Assembly (NCBI GenBank): GCA_052390415.1
Contig: JBQTGY010000156.1
Span: forward strand, 1-12,479
Direction: 5' to 3'
DNA from: JANNWF01 sp052390415
GTDB taxonomy: Bacteria; Pseudomonadota; Gammaproteobacteria; Xanthomonadales; Xanthomonadaceae
DNA length: 12,479 bases
This document shows, piece after piece, positions 1 through 6,871 of the stretch; position 1 is the stretch's first letter; each line of letters starts with the position of its first letter. Position numbers and translations under genes: made by a program. Below the pieces are notes generated by a model. That model was not told the origin of the DNA. It did not search any database and was given only the letters and a program-made list of their open reading frames with translations.

Positions 1-215
1 TGGGCCCACCATTCCGACTCGGCGCGCCTTGCGCTGGCCGCAAATCCGCTCGGGGCAACAGCCCCGCGTAGCGGCGAAGCCGCCGAACGTGATCACTCGC
101 GCCCCCTCATGAAATGTCCGGGCTAGCCGCAAGCTGGCAAAGTGTCACACGCAACCAGGTTTGACGTCTGCCACACGGTGGCGCCACCGTTGGCGCCTGG
201 AAAGGAGCAATCGCA
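1..215. other. Leading intergenic stretch, possible gene end at the left edge
   Basis: No gene can be called with confidence. Frame 1 on the + strand is open from the window edge to a TAG at 124-126, and frame 2 to a TGA at 110-112. Either could be the last 36-41 codons of a gene that starts outside the window, and third-position GC does not separate them. Two small GC hairpins follow each other: CGGGGC/GCCCCG at 51-66 with an AACA loop, and GCGGC/GCCGC at 71-83 with a GAA loop. Neither has a T-run, so they are not convincing terminators. A TTGACG at 161-166 resembles a -35 box, but no -10 box sits at the right distance. Confidence 0.3.
180..197 (+). promoter_or_regulatory. GC hairpin just upstream of the ribosome binding site
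   Basis: GGCGCCA (180-186) and TGGCGCC (191-197) can form a 7-bp stem with a four-base CCGT loop. It ends four bases before the AAGGAG Shine-Dalgarno at 202-207. It overlaps a perfect 12-base palindrome, GGTGGCGCCACC (177-188), so two alternative folds exist. It may protect the mRNA 5' end or tune access to the ribosome site, or the palindrome may be a protein-binding site. The structure is visible; the role is inferred. Confidence 0.3.
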
Positions 216-422
216 ATGAGCGCAGGTCAAGGCAGCAGTGGCAACGTGATCGCTGCGCTGTGCAGTTTTTTCATTCCGGGGTTGGGCCAATTGGTGCAAG
301 GCCGCATGCTGATGGCGCTGCTGCACTTTGTGTTGGCGGGCTTGCTGTGGCTGATCTGGCTCGGCTGGATCGTCCACCTGTGGTCGATCATCGACGCGGC
401 CATGTTCAAGCCGCGCGGCTAG
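216..422 (+). CDS. Small two-helix membrane protein (TM2-like)
   Basis: A 68-residue protein predicted to sit in the inner membrane. Residues about 9-27 form a hydrophobic stretch containing FIPGLGQLVQGR. Residues about 32-62 form a longer Trp/Leu-rich stretch, probably one long or two short helices, followed by a basic tail KPRG. The S-F-x-I-P-G-L-G-Q pattern followed by a polar turn is common in small bacterial membrane proteins related to the TM2 domain group, whose biochemical role is not established. The ATG start is well supported: AAGGAG at 202-207 is eight bases upstream. A GC hairpin lies directly before that site. A probable terminator 32 nt after the stop suggests a single-gene transcript. 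The overlapping longer frame starting near 161 is arginine/serine-rich and looks like a shadow. Existence is likely; function is unknown. Confidence 0.82.
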   Translation: MSAGQGSSGNVIAALCSFFIPGLGQLVQGRMLMALLHFVLAGLLWLIWLGWIVHLWSIIDAAMFKPRG

Positions 423-453
423 TCACAAGCGGCCTCGCCAGCAATCCGCAAAT

Positions 454-479
454 GGGGTGCGCCTCGGGCGCACCCCTTT
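454..479. terminator. Probable bidirectional rho-independent terminator
   Basis: GGGGTGCGCC (454-463) pairs perfectly with GGCGCACCCC (467-476) across a TCG loop, followed by TTT on the + strand. On the - strand the same stem is followed by ATTT. The T-tracts are short, but the 10-bp GC stem between two convergent genes (stops at 422 and 529) fits a shared terminator. Confidence 0.65.
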
Positions 480-496
480 CCCGCACGCCATGGCGC

Positions 497-523
497 GTCC
501 AAGATGTCCAAGACGTCCAAGAC
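497..523. repeat. 9-bp tandem repeat, three copies
   Basis: GTCCAAGAT, GTCCAAGAC, GTCCAAGAC follow head to tail at 497-505, 506-514 and 515-523. They lie between the terminator and the stop of the convergent GGDEF-EAL gene. The array ends six bases before that stop, so it cannot encode protein there. Confidence 0.8.
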
Positions 524-528
524 GCGCC

Positions 529-2913
529 CTACGGGTTTGAACGCCCGCGCATCCATGCCGCCAGCGCTTCGCCAGTCATCGGTCGCGCAAACAGAAAGCC
601 CTGCGCTTCGTCGCAATCCAGCGAGCGCAGGCGCTGGGCGACTTCGTCGGTCTCGACGCCTTCGGCAATCACCCGCAAGCCAAGGGCGTGGCCGAGTCCG
701 ACGATGGCTTGGGATAGTCGCTCCAAGGGTCGGTCGTTGAGCAATTCGAGCACAAAGCTGCGGTCGATCTTCAGGTGTTTGACAGGAAACCGATGCAGGT
801 AATGCAGGTTGGAAAAGCCGGTGCCGAAGTCGTCCACCGACAGGCCGATGCCATGCGCCTCGAACAATGCAAACGCGCGCCGCAATGATTCGCTGTCGCG
901 CATCAGCGCCGACTCGGTCAGCTCCAGCTCCAGGCGTGCCGGCGGCCAACCCGCAGCTTCGCAGGCGTCCAGTACGCTGGCGGCGAACTCGGGATCACGT
1001 AGTTGGATCGCCGAGACATTCACCGCCATGCGATCGAACTTGATGCCCGCCGCCGCCCATTCGCTGGCCTGTTTGCAGGCTTGTCGCAGCACCCAGCGAC
1101 CGATGGGAATGATCTCGCCGCTGTCTTCGGCAATCGGAATGAACTCGGTGGGCGTGCTGGACTCACCATCCGGACGCGGCCAGCGCAGCAGCGCTTCAAT
1201 ACCGCGCACATGGCCATCACGCAGGTCGATCGTAGGCTGGTAAACCAGACGCAGCTCGCGCTTGCTCAGCGCCTGCTTCAGCTCGCGCTCCAACACCACG
1301 CGGCGTTGCATGCGATTGAAGTAGGCGTCGTTGTAGAACTGATAGTTGTTGCGGCCGGCCTCCTTGGCCGCATACATCGCGGTGTCGGCGGCGCGCAGCA
1401 GGGACTCAAACGTCGAGGTGTCGGCGCTCAACACGGCGATGCCGATGCTGCATCCGACCTGCGCCTCGCTGTCCGACAGCTTGACCGGTTGTCCAACCGC
1501 TTCGATGATCTTCGCGGCCACGCGGCCGGCATCTTCGGGCTTGGAGATATCGCGCAGCAGGACCAGAAACTCGTCGCCGCTCTGCCGCGCCACGATGTCG
1601 CCGGTGCGCACCACCGCGCGGATTCGTCCAGCCACATCCAGCAGCAATTGATCGCCGGCTTCGTGGCCCAGGGTGTCGTTGACCAGCTTGAAGCGATCCA
1701 GATCCAGAAACAGCAAGGCCAATCCGCCATTGCTGGCCAGGGTCTGGGTAATCGCGCGGGTTGCCATCTCGCGGAACTGGAAACGATTGGGCAACCCGGT
1801 GAGGGTGTCGTAGTGCGCCAGCTGCTCGATGCGCTCGCTGGCTTCACGCTCGGCGGTGATGTCGCGGGTGTGGCCGGTGATGCGAAACGGCTTGCCGTCG
1901 CGGCGCTCCAGTTGGCCGTGAATGTGCAACCAGACGCGCTCTTCATCCGGGGTGATGAACTGCACTTCGATGGTTTCTTCATCGCGCTCGCCCGACACCA
2001 CGCGCGCGACCGCGGCCTCGAAAATCTCCCGCGAGCGGCCCTCATACATGTGCTTGGTGGAATTCACCGACACCGGTGTGCCGACCGGGATGCCATGGAT
2101 GCGGTAGTTCTCATCCGTCCAGTCAAGCTCGCCGGTGAGCAGGTTGTACTCCCAGCCGCCGATGCGGCCGATTTTGGCAATGCGGTCCAGCAGGGCGTTG
2201 CGGCGACCGGCGACCTCTTCGGCGCGGCGCTGCTCGGTGACGTCCTGCAACAACCCGAATATGCGATCCACCTTGCCTGTCGGATCACGCAGGGCTTCGC
2301 CACGTGCCACCACCCGCCGGCGCACGCCGTTGGGACGCTGGATATCGAACTCCTGCTCGTAGGGCTCGCCGCATTCAATGGCGGTGCGTACGCCGTCACG
2401 CAGACGATGACGCGCCACCCGATCCACCACGAAGCGACCGAGATCGCCGTTGCGCAGATCGCTCTCCGCGGCATTCAGTCCAAAGATCTTCTGCGCGCCG
2501 TTGGACATCCAGAATCGGTCACGATCCACGCGCCAGATCCACACACCCATGCTTCCCATGTGCTGCGCGCGATCCAGCAGCACCTCACGCTCGTCCGGAT
2601 TGAGCCCGGCATCGTCGCTGGCGGCGCAGGAAAGTGAAAAGCCGAGCAACTCGCCGCTGGTATCGCGGGCGGCGATCAGGATCAGGTGTTGACCCGGCAA
2701 TGCCTCGTCGGTGGTCCACGAGTGCTGCGCGGGTGTCGCTGCCAGCATCAGCATTGCCGATTGCAGACGCGGCTCACAGGCACCCCACAGCACCGCCTCG
2801 CGCAGCGCCCGCGCGCTGCCGTTTTGGCGCAGCAACGTGCCGTCGGCAGCGAACACCATCAGTGCGTCGCGCAGCGGGTGTTGCAGAAGACTGGCGAGCA
2901 AATCGCGCGGCAT
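529..2913 (-). CDS. PAS-PAS-GGDEF-EAL cyclic-di-GMP enzyme (probable phosphodiesterase)
   Basis: A 794-residue cytosolic signalling protein that makes or breaks cyclic-di-GMP. Residues 1-95 look like a degenerate PAS fold. Two PAS domains follow at about 115-228 (ending LLQDVTEQRR) and 240-357 (ending GHTRDITAERE). GGDEF lies at about 365-527 and EAL at about 545-785. The GGDEF signature reads SGDEF (445-449), so its first glycine is lost, but the RxxD inhibitory site (RTGD, 436-439) is intact at the usual five-residue spacing. The EAL domain keeps its hallmarks: EAL at 573-575, ELTES 664-668, DDFGTGF 694-700, KIDRSF 715-720, AEGVET 750-755 and QGFLF 771-775. Phosphodiesterase activity is therefore likely; the cyclase half may be weak or a GTP sensor. 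The frame extends to a GTG at 3003, but that leaves only 27 nt to the divergent dehydrogenase. The ATG at 2913, where the PAS-like sequence begins, is preferred. No transmembrane segment is seen. Confidence 0.93.
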   Translation of the reverse strand: MPRDLLASLLQHPLRDALMVFAADGTLLRQNGSARALREAVLWGACEPRLQSAMLMLAATPAQHSWTTDEALPGQHLILIAARDTSGELLGFSLSCAASDDAGLNPDEREVLLDRAQHMGSMGVWIWRVDRDRFWMSNGAQKIFGLNAAESDLRNGDLGRFVVDRVARHRLRDGVRTAIECGEPYEQEFDIQRPNGVRRRVVARGEALRDPTGKVDRIFGLLQDVTEQRRAEEVAGRRNALLDRIAKIGRIGGWEYNLLTGELDWTDENYRIHGIPVGTPVSVNSTKHMYEGRSREIFEAAVARVVSGERDEETIEVQFITPDEERVWLHIHGQLERRDGKPFRITGHTRDITAEREASERIEQLAHYDTLTGLPNRFQFREMATRAITQTLASNGGLALLFLDLDRFKLVNDTLGHEAGDQLLLDVAGRIRAVVRTGDIVARQSGDEFLVLLRDISKPEDAGRVAAKIIEAVGQPVKLSDSEAQVGCSIGIAVLSADTSTFESLLRAADTAMYAAKEAGRNNYQFYNDAYFNRMQRRVVLERELKQALSKRELRLVYQPTIDLRDGHVRGIEALLRWPRPDGESSTPTEFIPIAEDSGEIIPIGRWVLRQACKQASEWAAAGIKFDRMAVNVSAIQLRDPEFAASVLDACEAAGWPPARLELELTESALMRDSESLRRAFALFEAHGIGLSVDDFGTGFSNLHYLHRFPVKHLKIDRSFVLELLNDRPLERLSQAIVGLGHALGLRVIAEGVETDEVAQRLRSLDCDEAQGFLFARPMTGEALAAWMRGRSNP

Positions 2914-3030
2914 ACGACAAAAAGTGAAGAAGCGACATTCGCAGATTAACCGCAAAGCGGCGGCGTCGGGATAGGCTTCGCACGCAAGCCCCTCGCAACG
3001 CACATTTCTCTCTCACGGAAGTCGACGAAC
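2914..3030. promoter_or_regulatory. Divergent intergenic region, presumed promoters
   Basis: These 117 nt separate the divergent GGDEF-EAL gene and the dehydrogenase gene, so promoters for both should lie here. I see no clear -35/-10 pair. If the GGDEF-EAL gene instead starts at the GTG at 3003, the region shrinks to 27 nt, which argues against that longer start. Confidence 0.35.
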
Positions 3031-3732
3031 ATGCAAAACGTGCTCATAGCGGGTGGCAACCGTGGCATCGGCCTGGCCCTTGCGGAGGTGCACGCGCGCC
3101 GCGGTGATCATGTGATCGCGGCCTGCCGGCAAAGTTCGACCCCGCTGCAGGATCTGGGCCTGCTTCACTCGACCGCTGACCGCGCAGGGGTGCGCATCGA
3201 GGCGGGTGTCGACGTCACCCATGCCGCGACGCTGACCGCGTTGGCTGATCGATTACAGGACTGCCAGCTTGATCGGCTCGTGGTCTGCGCCGGTGTGCTG
3301 TCACGCGAATCGCTGGACGATCTGGGCGACGACGCCAGCGTACGCATTCGCCGTCAGTTTGAAGTCAATGCCTTGGCCCCGCTGCGGGTGGTTGCCAGCC
3401 TGTTGCCGCGCATGGCAACCGGTTCGAAGATCGGAATCTTGACCAGCCGCATGGGCTCGATGGGCGACAACACGTCCGGCGGCTACTACGGCTATCGCAT
3501 GTCCAAAGCCGCCGTCAACGCCGCCGGCCGCTCGCTCGCTCACGATCTCGCACCACGCGGGATCGCGGTGTTTCTGCTGCATCCGGGCTTTGTCCGCACC
3601 GAAATGACGGCGGGCAACGGCGATGTCTCCGCCGCGCAATCCGCGGCCAATCTGGTTCAGCGGATGGACGAACTCAGCTTCGCCGACAGCGGCGGGTTCT
3701 GGCATGCGAATGGCGACGAATTGCCATGGTGA
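3031..3732 (+). CDS. Short-chain dehydrogenase/reductase
   Basis: A 233-residue classical SDR, the usual length for a single-domain cytosolic NAD(P)H-dependent oxidoreductase. The Rossmann glycine motif is GGNRGIG (8-14), a variant of TGxxxGxG. VVCAGVL (84-90) replaces the usual NNAG strand. N113 in EVNALAP fits the structural/catalytic Asn. LTSRMGSM (137-144) supplies the catalytic Ser (S143 or S139). YRMSK (155-159) is the Tyr-xxx-Lys pair, followed by the HPGFVRT strand (184-190) typical of the family. It resembles the CsgA-like/uncharacterised SDR branch, so no substrate can be named. The start is ATG 3031, with GGAAG at 3016-3020 as a somewhat distant Shine-Dalgarno. It is divergent from the GGDEF-EAL gene and is probably transcribed alone, because a repeat-rich spacer follows. 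Confidence 0.93.
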   Translation: MQNVLIAGGNRGIGLALAEVHARRGDHVIAACRQSSTPLQDLGLLHSTADRAGVRIEAGVDVTHAATLTALADRLQDCQLDRLVVCAGVLSRESLDDLGDDASVRIRRQFEVNALAPLRVVASLLPRMATGSKIGILTSRMGSMGDNTSGGYYGYRMSKAAVNAAGRSLAHDLAPRGIAVFLLHPGFVRTEMTAGNGDVSAAQSAANLVQRMDELSFADSGGFWHANGDELPW

Positions 3733-3748
3733 GTTTGGTCACGTAGCG

Positions 3749-3775
3749 GGACTGCGGACTGCGGACTGCGGACTG
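3749..3775. repeat. 7-bp tandem repeat (GGACTGC), about 3.9 copies
   Basis: GGACTGC repeats at 3749, 3756 and 3763, and a fourth copy at 3770 ends in GGACTG. It lies 17 nt after the dehydrogenase stop. Its GGACT cores are complementary to the AGTCC cores of the second array at 3870-3890. Confidence 0.85.
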
Positions 3776-3869
3776 GAGCAATCATGACGTTTGCTCATCG
3801 CTGAATAGTGCAATTCGCTGCTTTGGCAGCCGTCCAGCCACTGCGCTATCGTCCTACAGGAGTAAGACA

Positions 3870-3890
3870 AGTCCCGAGTCCCGAGTCCCG
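3870..3890. repeat. 7-bp tandem repeat (GTCCCGA), about 2.9 copies
   Basis: GTCCCGA at 3871-3877 and 3878-3884, then GTCCCG at 3885-3890. With the preceding A this is AGTCC three times at 7-nt spacing. It sits just upstream of the ribosome binding site of the DUF1428 gene. Read on the other strand the unit is GGACTCG, which differs from the first array (GGACTGC) only by a swap of the last two bases. Confidence 0.85.
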
Positions 3891-3910
3891 TCCGCCCCAA
3901 AGGAATCCCC

Positions 3911-4273
3911 ATGGCCCGTTACGTCGATGGTTTCGTTCTGCCGGTTCCGCTCGCCAACATGCCCGCTTACAAGAAAATGGCGCGGCTTGCTGGCAAGGTG
4001 TGGAAAGAGCATGGCGCGTTGGAATACGTCGAGTGCATTGCCGATGACGTCAAACCCGGCAAGCTCACCTCGTTTCCGCAAAGCGTCAAGCTGAAGGAAG
4101 GCGAGGTGGTGGTGTTTTCCTACATCGTCTACCCGTCGCGCAAGGCGCGCGACACGATCAATGCCAAGGTCATGGCCGATCCACGCTTGGCGCCGATGAT
4201 GAATCCCAAGAGCATGCCTTTCGATGGCAAGCGCATGTTCTGGGGCGGATTCAAGCCCTTTCTCGAACTCTGA
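3911..4273 (+). CDS. DUF1428 family protein (YbaA-like)
   Basis: A 120-residue soluble protein that matches DUF1428 over its full length. The opening MARYVDGFVLPVP, the segment EHGALEYVECIADDVKPGK and the ending KRMFWGGFKPFLEL are hallmark segments of this family, which includes Escherichia coli YbaA. Members have a dimeric alpha/beta-barrel-like fold similar to small ligand-binding or monooxygenase-like proteins, but no reaction is established. The start is ATG 3911, with AAAGGAA at 3899-3905 as a good Shine-Dalgarno. It is separated from the dehydrogenase by 178 nt of repeat-bearing spacer. The next gene starts 70 nt downstream, so the two may share a transcript. Confidence 0.92.
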   Translation: MARYVDGFVLPVPLANMPAYKKMARLAGKVWKEHGALEYVECIADDVKPGKLTSFPQSVKLKEGEVVVFSYIVYPSRKARDTINAKVMADPRLAPMMNPKSMPFDGKRMFWGGFKPFLEL

Positions 4274-4343
4274 GTCATCCACTCGCTGAGCGGATGTCCG
4301 GCGTCGTCACCGCGTGGCCAGTTGCCATGTGCCTGGCTGACAC

Positions 4344-4739
4344 GTGAACCCCTACGCCTTGCTGGCAGACGCGATGCTGACGCTGCATGTGTGCGTCGTG
4401 ATGTTTCTGTTGCTCGGACAGGCATTGATCCTGATCGGCGGACCGCGACGCTGGGCGTGGGTGCGCGGACCGCTGTTTCGTTACGCCCACCTCGGCGTGA
4501 TGGGATTTGTCGCCGTGCAGACGTGGCTCGGCCAATTGTGTCCGCTGACGATCTGGGAGCAAGCGCTGCGGGCGCGAGCGGGCCAGACCGGATATGCGGA
4601 ATCCTTCATCGAACACTGGCTTTCACGCCTGCTGTTCATTGAAGCGCCCTGGTGGGTGTTTGTGGTCGCCTACAGCGCGTTTTTCGCCTTGGTGGTCTTC
4701 AGCTGGTGGCGCTGGCCGCCGCAGCGGCGCCGTGGTTGA
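4344..4739 (+). CDS. DUF2784 family membrane protein
   Basis: A 131-residue inner-membrane protein of the DUF2784 family, of unknown function. Three to four hydrophobic segments are visible at about 6-31, 47-65 and 103-122. The characteristic loop GQLCPLTIWEQ, with CPLTIWE at 66-72, is conserved in the family, as is the R-x-x-H-L before the second helix (R46, H49). The C-terminus is strongly basic (PPQRRRG), consistent with a cytoplasmic tail. The chosen start is GTG at 4344 (MNPYALLADAML), which gives the usual family N-terminus. It has no strong Shine-Dalgarno, and the in-frame ATG at codon 11 (4374) would cut into the first helix. A GC hairpin begins one base after the stop. Confidence 0.88.
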   Translation: MNPYALLADAMLTLHVCVVMFLLLGQALILIGGPRRWAWVRGPLFRYAHLGVMGFVAVQTWLGQLCPLTIWEQALRARAGQTGYAESFIEHWLSRLLFIEAPWWVFVVAYSAFFALVVFSWWRWPPQRRRG

Positions 4740-4774
4740 CGGTCGCGGTGTCGTCGGCTGCATCGCCGCGACCG
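4740..4774. other. Inverted repeat directly after the DUF2784 stop
   Basis: CGGTCGCGG (4740-4748) and CCGCGACCG (4766-4774) form a perfect 9-bp stem, extendable by a T-G and a G-C pair, over a 13-17 nt loop. No T-run follows, so it is not a classical intrinsic terminator. It could be a 3'-end stabiliser or an operator ahead of the histidine kinase gene. Confidence 0.45.
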
Positions 4775-4797
4775 GCTGAGCGAGCGGCCGTATTGCG

Positions 4798-6825
4798 ATG
4801 CAAGAGGACCGCCGCCGTGCAAACAGGCATGCTTCACGGGTCATGGTCGATGATCGTCAAGTTCCCGCACCTCCTCCCGCGCCGGATGCCGTGCACGTCG
4901 CCGTGCGCGCCGACGCCGTCGAGCGGCTGCCGCGGGCGCTGTACGGCATTGCTCACCTCGCCAGCTCCAGTCTCGACATGCACGCCGTGTTGGCGGAAAT
5001 GCATGGCCTTGTCGGTGAATTGATGGCAGCAGAAAGTCTGTTCGTGGTCCTGCTGGACGCTGATCGCGCGCACTTTCGCTTCTTGTATTTTGCTGACTCG
5101 CATGAGCGCAGGCCGCCACCGGTGAATCAGCCGATGGCCATTGCCGACTATCCCAACAGCGCCACGGCCGCGCTGATGGCGAGAGGCCGCCCGGTGTATG
5201 GCAGCGTCGACCGCGTCGCTGCCGAACTTGGCGTCCCCTTTCCCGACGTGCAGGGTCCGCTGGCCAGCGACTGGTTGGGCGTTCCCATGTTTGATGCCTC
5301 GACCCGCGAAGACGGCATCGTCTGCGGCGCGCTGGTGGTGCAAAGCTATGACGCCTCGGCTCGTTTTGGCGAACAGGAGCGTGACCTGCTGGTGTTTGTC
5401 GCGCAGTTGGTGCAAAGCCTGCTGGAGCGGCGCTCGCTGCAACAGCGACTGGAGCAGCGCGTCGAGGAACGCACGCTCGCTTTGCGCGACGAGATCGCCG
5501 AGCGCCGCCGCGCCGAACACTTGCAACAAGTGCTGTATCGGATTGCGGACCTATCGGCCAGCCCGATCGCACTCAGCGACTTCTTTGCCGCTGTGCACGC
5601 AAGCGTCGATGAATTGCTCAACGCCAAGAATTTCTACATCGCCCTGCTTGACGATGATGGCGAAGGCCTGTGGTTTCCTTATCAGGTCGACGAAACCGGT
5701 GACACCTATGTGCCGCGTCGACTGCGGCGCGGGCTCACTGAATACGTGATGCGTCTGGGCAAGCCGGTGCTGATCGACTTGGCAACCGCCAATCGGTTGG
5801 CAAGCGAAGGCGAGATCGAACACATCGGCTCGGATTCTGTGTGCTGGCTGGGTGTGCCTCTGCGACCCGGCGAGCGCACCGTCGGCGCCGTCGTGGTGCA
5901 AAGCTACACCGAGGGCATTGTCTACTCCCAGGCTGACCAGGACTTGCTCAGCTTCGTTTCCGTGCACATCGCCAATGGCCTCGAGCGCAAGCAAGGTCAG
6001 GATGCCTTGCGTCGCAATGTCGGCGAGCTGAAAGAGACCCTGCAACGGCTGCGCGACACCCAGCGCGATCTGGTCAATGCCGAAAAAATGGCCGCGCTGG
6101 GTCAGTTGGTGGCTGGAGTGGCGCACGAGGTCAACACGCCGCTCGGCATCGCCATCACCGCAACCAGCGGACTGGCGCAGGAAACGCATACGTTGTTGAA
6201 GACGTTTGAAGGCGGACAATTGCAACGCAGCCAGCTGGAAGCGCATTTCACCTTCTCGGACGAGGCGCTGCGCTTGCTGGGACGCAATCTGCAACGTGCC
6301 GCCGAGCTGATTCGTACCTTCAAGCATGTCGCTGTGGATCGCTCATCGGACGGCCGTCGTCAATTTCACCTCAACGAGTTCATCGCCGAGCTGCTGCCGA
6401 GTCTGGCCCTGCTATGGAAACATCGGCCGGTGCAATTGCAGGTGGTCTGTGAGCCCGACCTGAAACTGGACAGTTTCCCGGGTGCGCTGGGACAAGTGCT
6501 GACCAATCTGGTCCAGAACGCCTTGCTGCACGCGTTCCCCGGTGATCGCCCCGGTCAGATGAAACTGCTCGCCTGCGCCGACGGCGATGCCCGTGTGCGG
6601 ATCGAGTTCTGCGATGACGGTATCGGCATCCCTGCCGAACACCTGCCGCGTATCTTCGAACCCTTCTTCACCACCCGCCGCGGCCACGGCGGCACCGGCC
6701 TGGGCTTGCAAATCGTGTTCAATCTGATCAGCGAAAAACTGGGCGGCAGCGTGCAAGCCTTCAGCGACGCGGCGGCGGGAACCCGCTTCGTACTCAATCT
6801 GCCGCGGCTGGCGCCGGGGGAATGA
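4798..6825 (+). CDS. Soluble twin-GAF sensor histidine kinase
   Basis: A 675-residue kinase without transmembrane segments, so probably cytosolic. A first GAF domain lies at about 44-207 and a second at about 243-395. They look like a duplication: both contain an L-x-x-A-x-x-F-x-x-x-L-L-D pattern and a WLGVP...VVQSY segment (159-163 with 180-184; 350-354 with 366-370). A coiled coil at about 205-245 joins them, and another at about 395-430 leads into the HisKA domain. The H-box is AALGQLVAGVAHEVNTPLG, with phospho-acceptor H443. The ATPase domain has the N-box (LVQNALLHAF, 571-580), DDGIGIP (606-612), FEPFFTT (620-626) and GGTGLGL (631-637), so it is intact. There is no receiver domain and no response regulator nearby. 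The ATG at 4798 lacks a clear Shine-Dalgarno; ATG 4843 (codon 16) is an alternative. The next gene begins about 50-100 nt downstream on the same strand and may be co-transcribed. Confidence 0.93.
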   Translation: MQEDRRRANRHASRVMVDDRQVPAPPPAPDAVHVAVRADAVERLPRALYGIAHLASSSLDMHAVLAEMHGLVGELMAAESLFVVLLDADRAHFRFLYFADSHERRPPPVNQPMAIADYPNSATAALMARGRPVYGSVDRVAAELGVPFPDVQGPLASDWLGVPMFDASTREDGIVCGALVVQSYDASARFGEQERDLLVFVAQLVQSLLERRSLQQRLEQRVEERTLALRDEIAERRRAEHLQQVLYRIADLSASPIALSDFFAAVHASVDELLNAKNFYIALLDDDGEGLWFPYQVDETGDTYVPRRLRRGLTEYVMRLGKPVLIDLATANRLASEGEIEHIGSDSVCWLGVPLRPGERTVGAVVVQSYTEGIVYSQADQDLLSFVSVHIANGLERKQGQDALRRNVGELKETLQRLRDTQRDLVNAEKMAALGQLVAGVAHEVNTPLGIAITATSGLAQETHTLLKTFEGGQLQRSQLEAHFTFSDEALRLLGRNLQRAAELIRTFKHVAVDRSSDGRRQFHLNEFIAELLPSLALLWKHRPVQLQVVCEPDLKLDSFPGALGQVLTNLVQNALLHAFPGDRPGQMKLLACADGDARVRIEFCDDGIGIPAEHLPRIFEPFFTTRRGHGGTGLGLQIVFNLISEKLGGSVQAFSDAAAGTRFVLNLPRLAPGE

Positions 6826-6871
6826 GAATCCACCCAGGTCAGCCTCGGAGTCCGATTCGCTTGGCGTTACC

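Noticed and set aside
161..802. A 213-codon + frame overlapping the small membrane protein, the terminator and the end of the GGDEF-EAL gene.
   Set aside because: It crosses a strong terminator hairpin and a tandem repeat and has Arg/Ser-rich low-complexity content. The 68-residue gene in another frame has the good ribosome site and sensible codons.
1003..2637. A 544-codon open frame on the + strand opposite the GGDEF-EAL gene.
   Set aside because: It is antisense to a fully motif-supported gene. Long antisense frames are expected in GC-rich coding DNA, and its His/Gln/Ala-rich translation resembles no family.
2914..3003. The 30-residue N-terminal extension of the GGDEF-EAL protein from a GTG at 3003.
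   Set aside because: The extension is Cys/Arg-rich with no domain content and would leave only 27 nt for two divergent promoters. The ATG at 2913 coincides with the start of PAS-like sequence.
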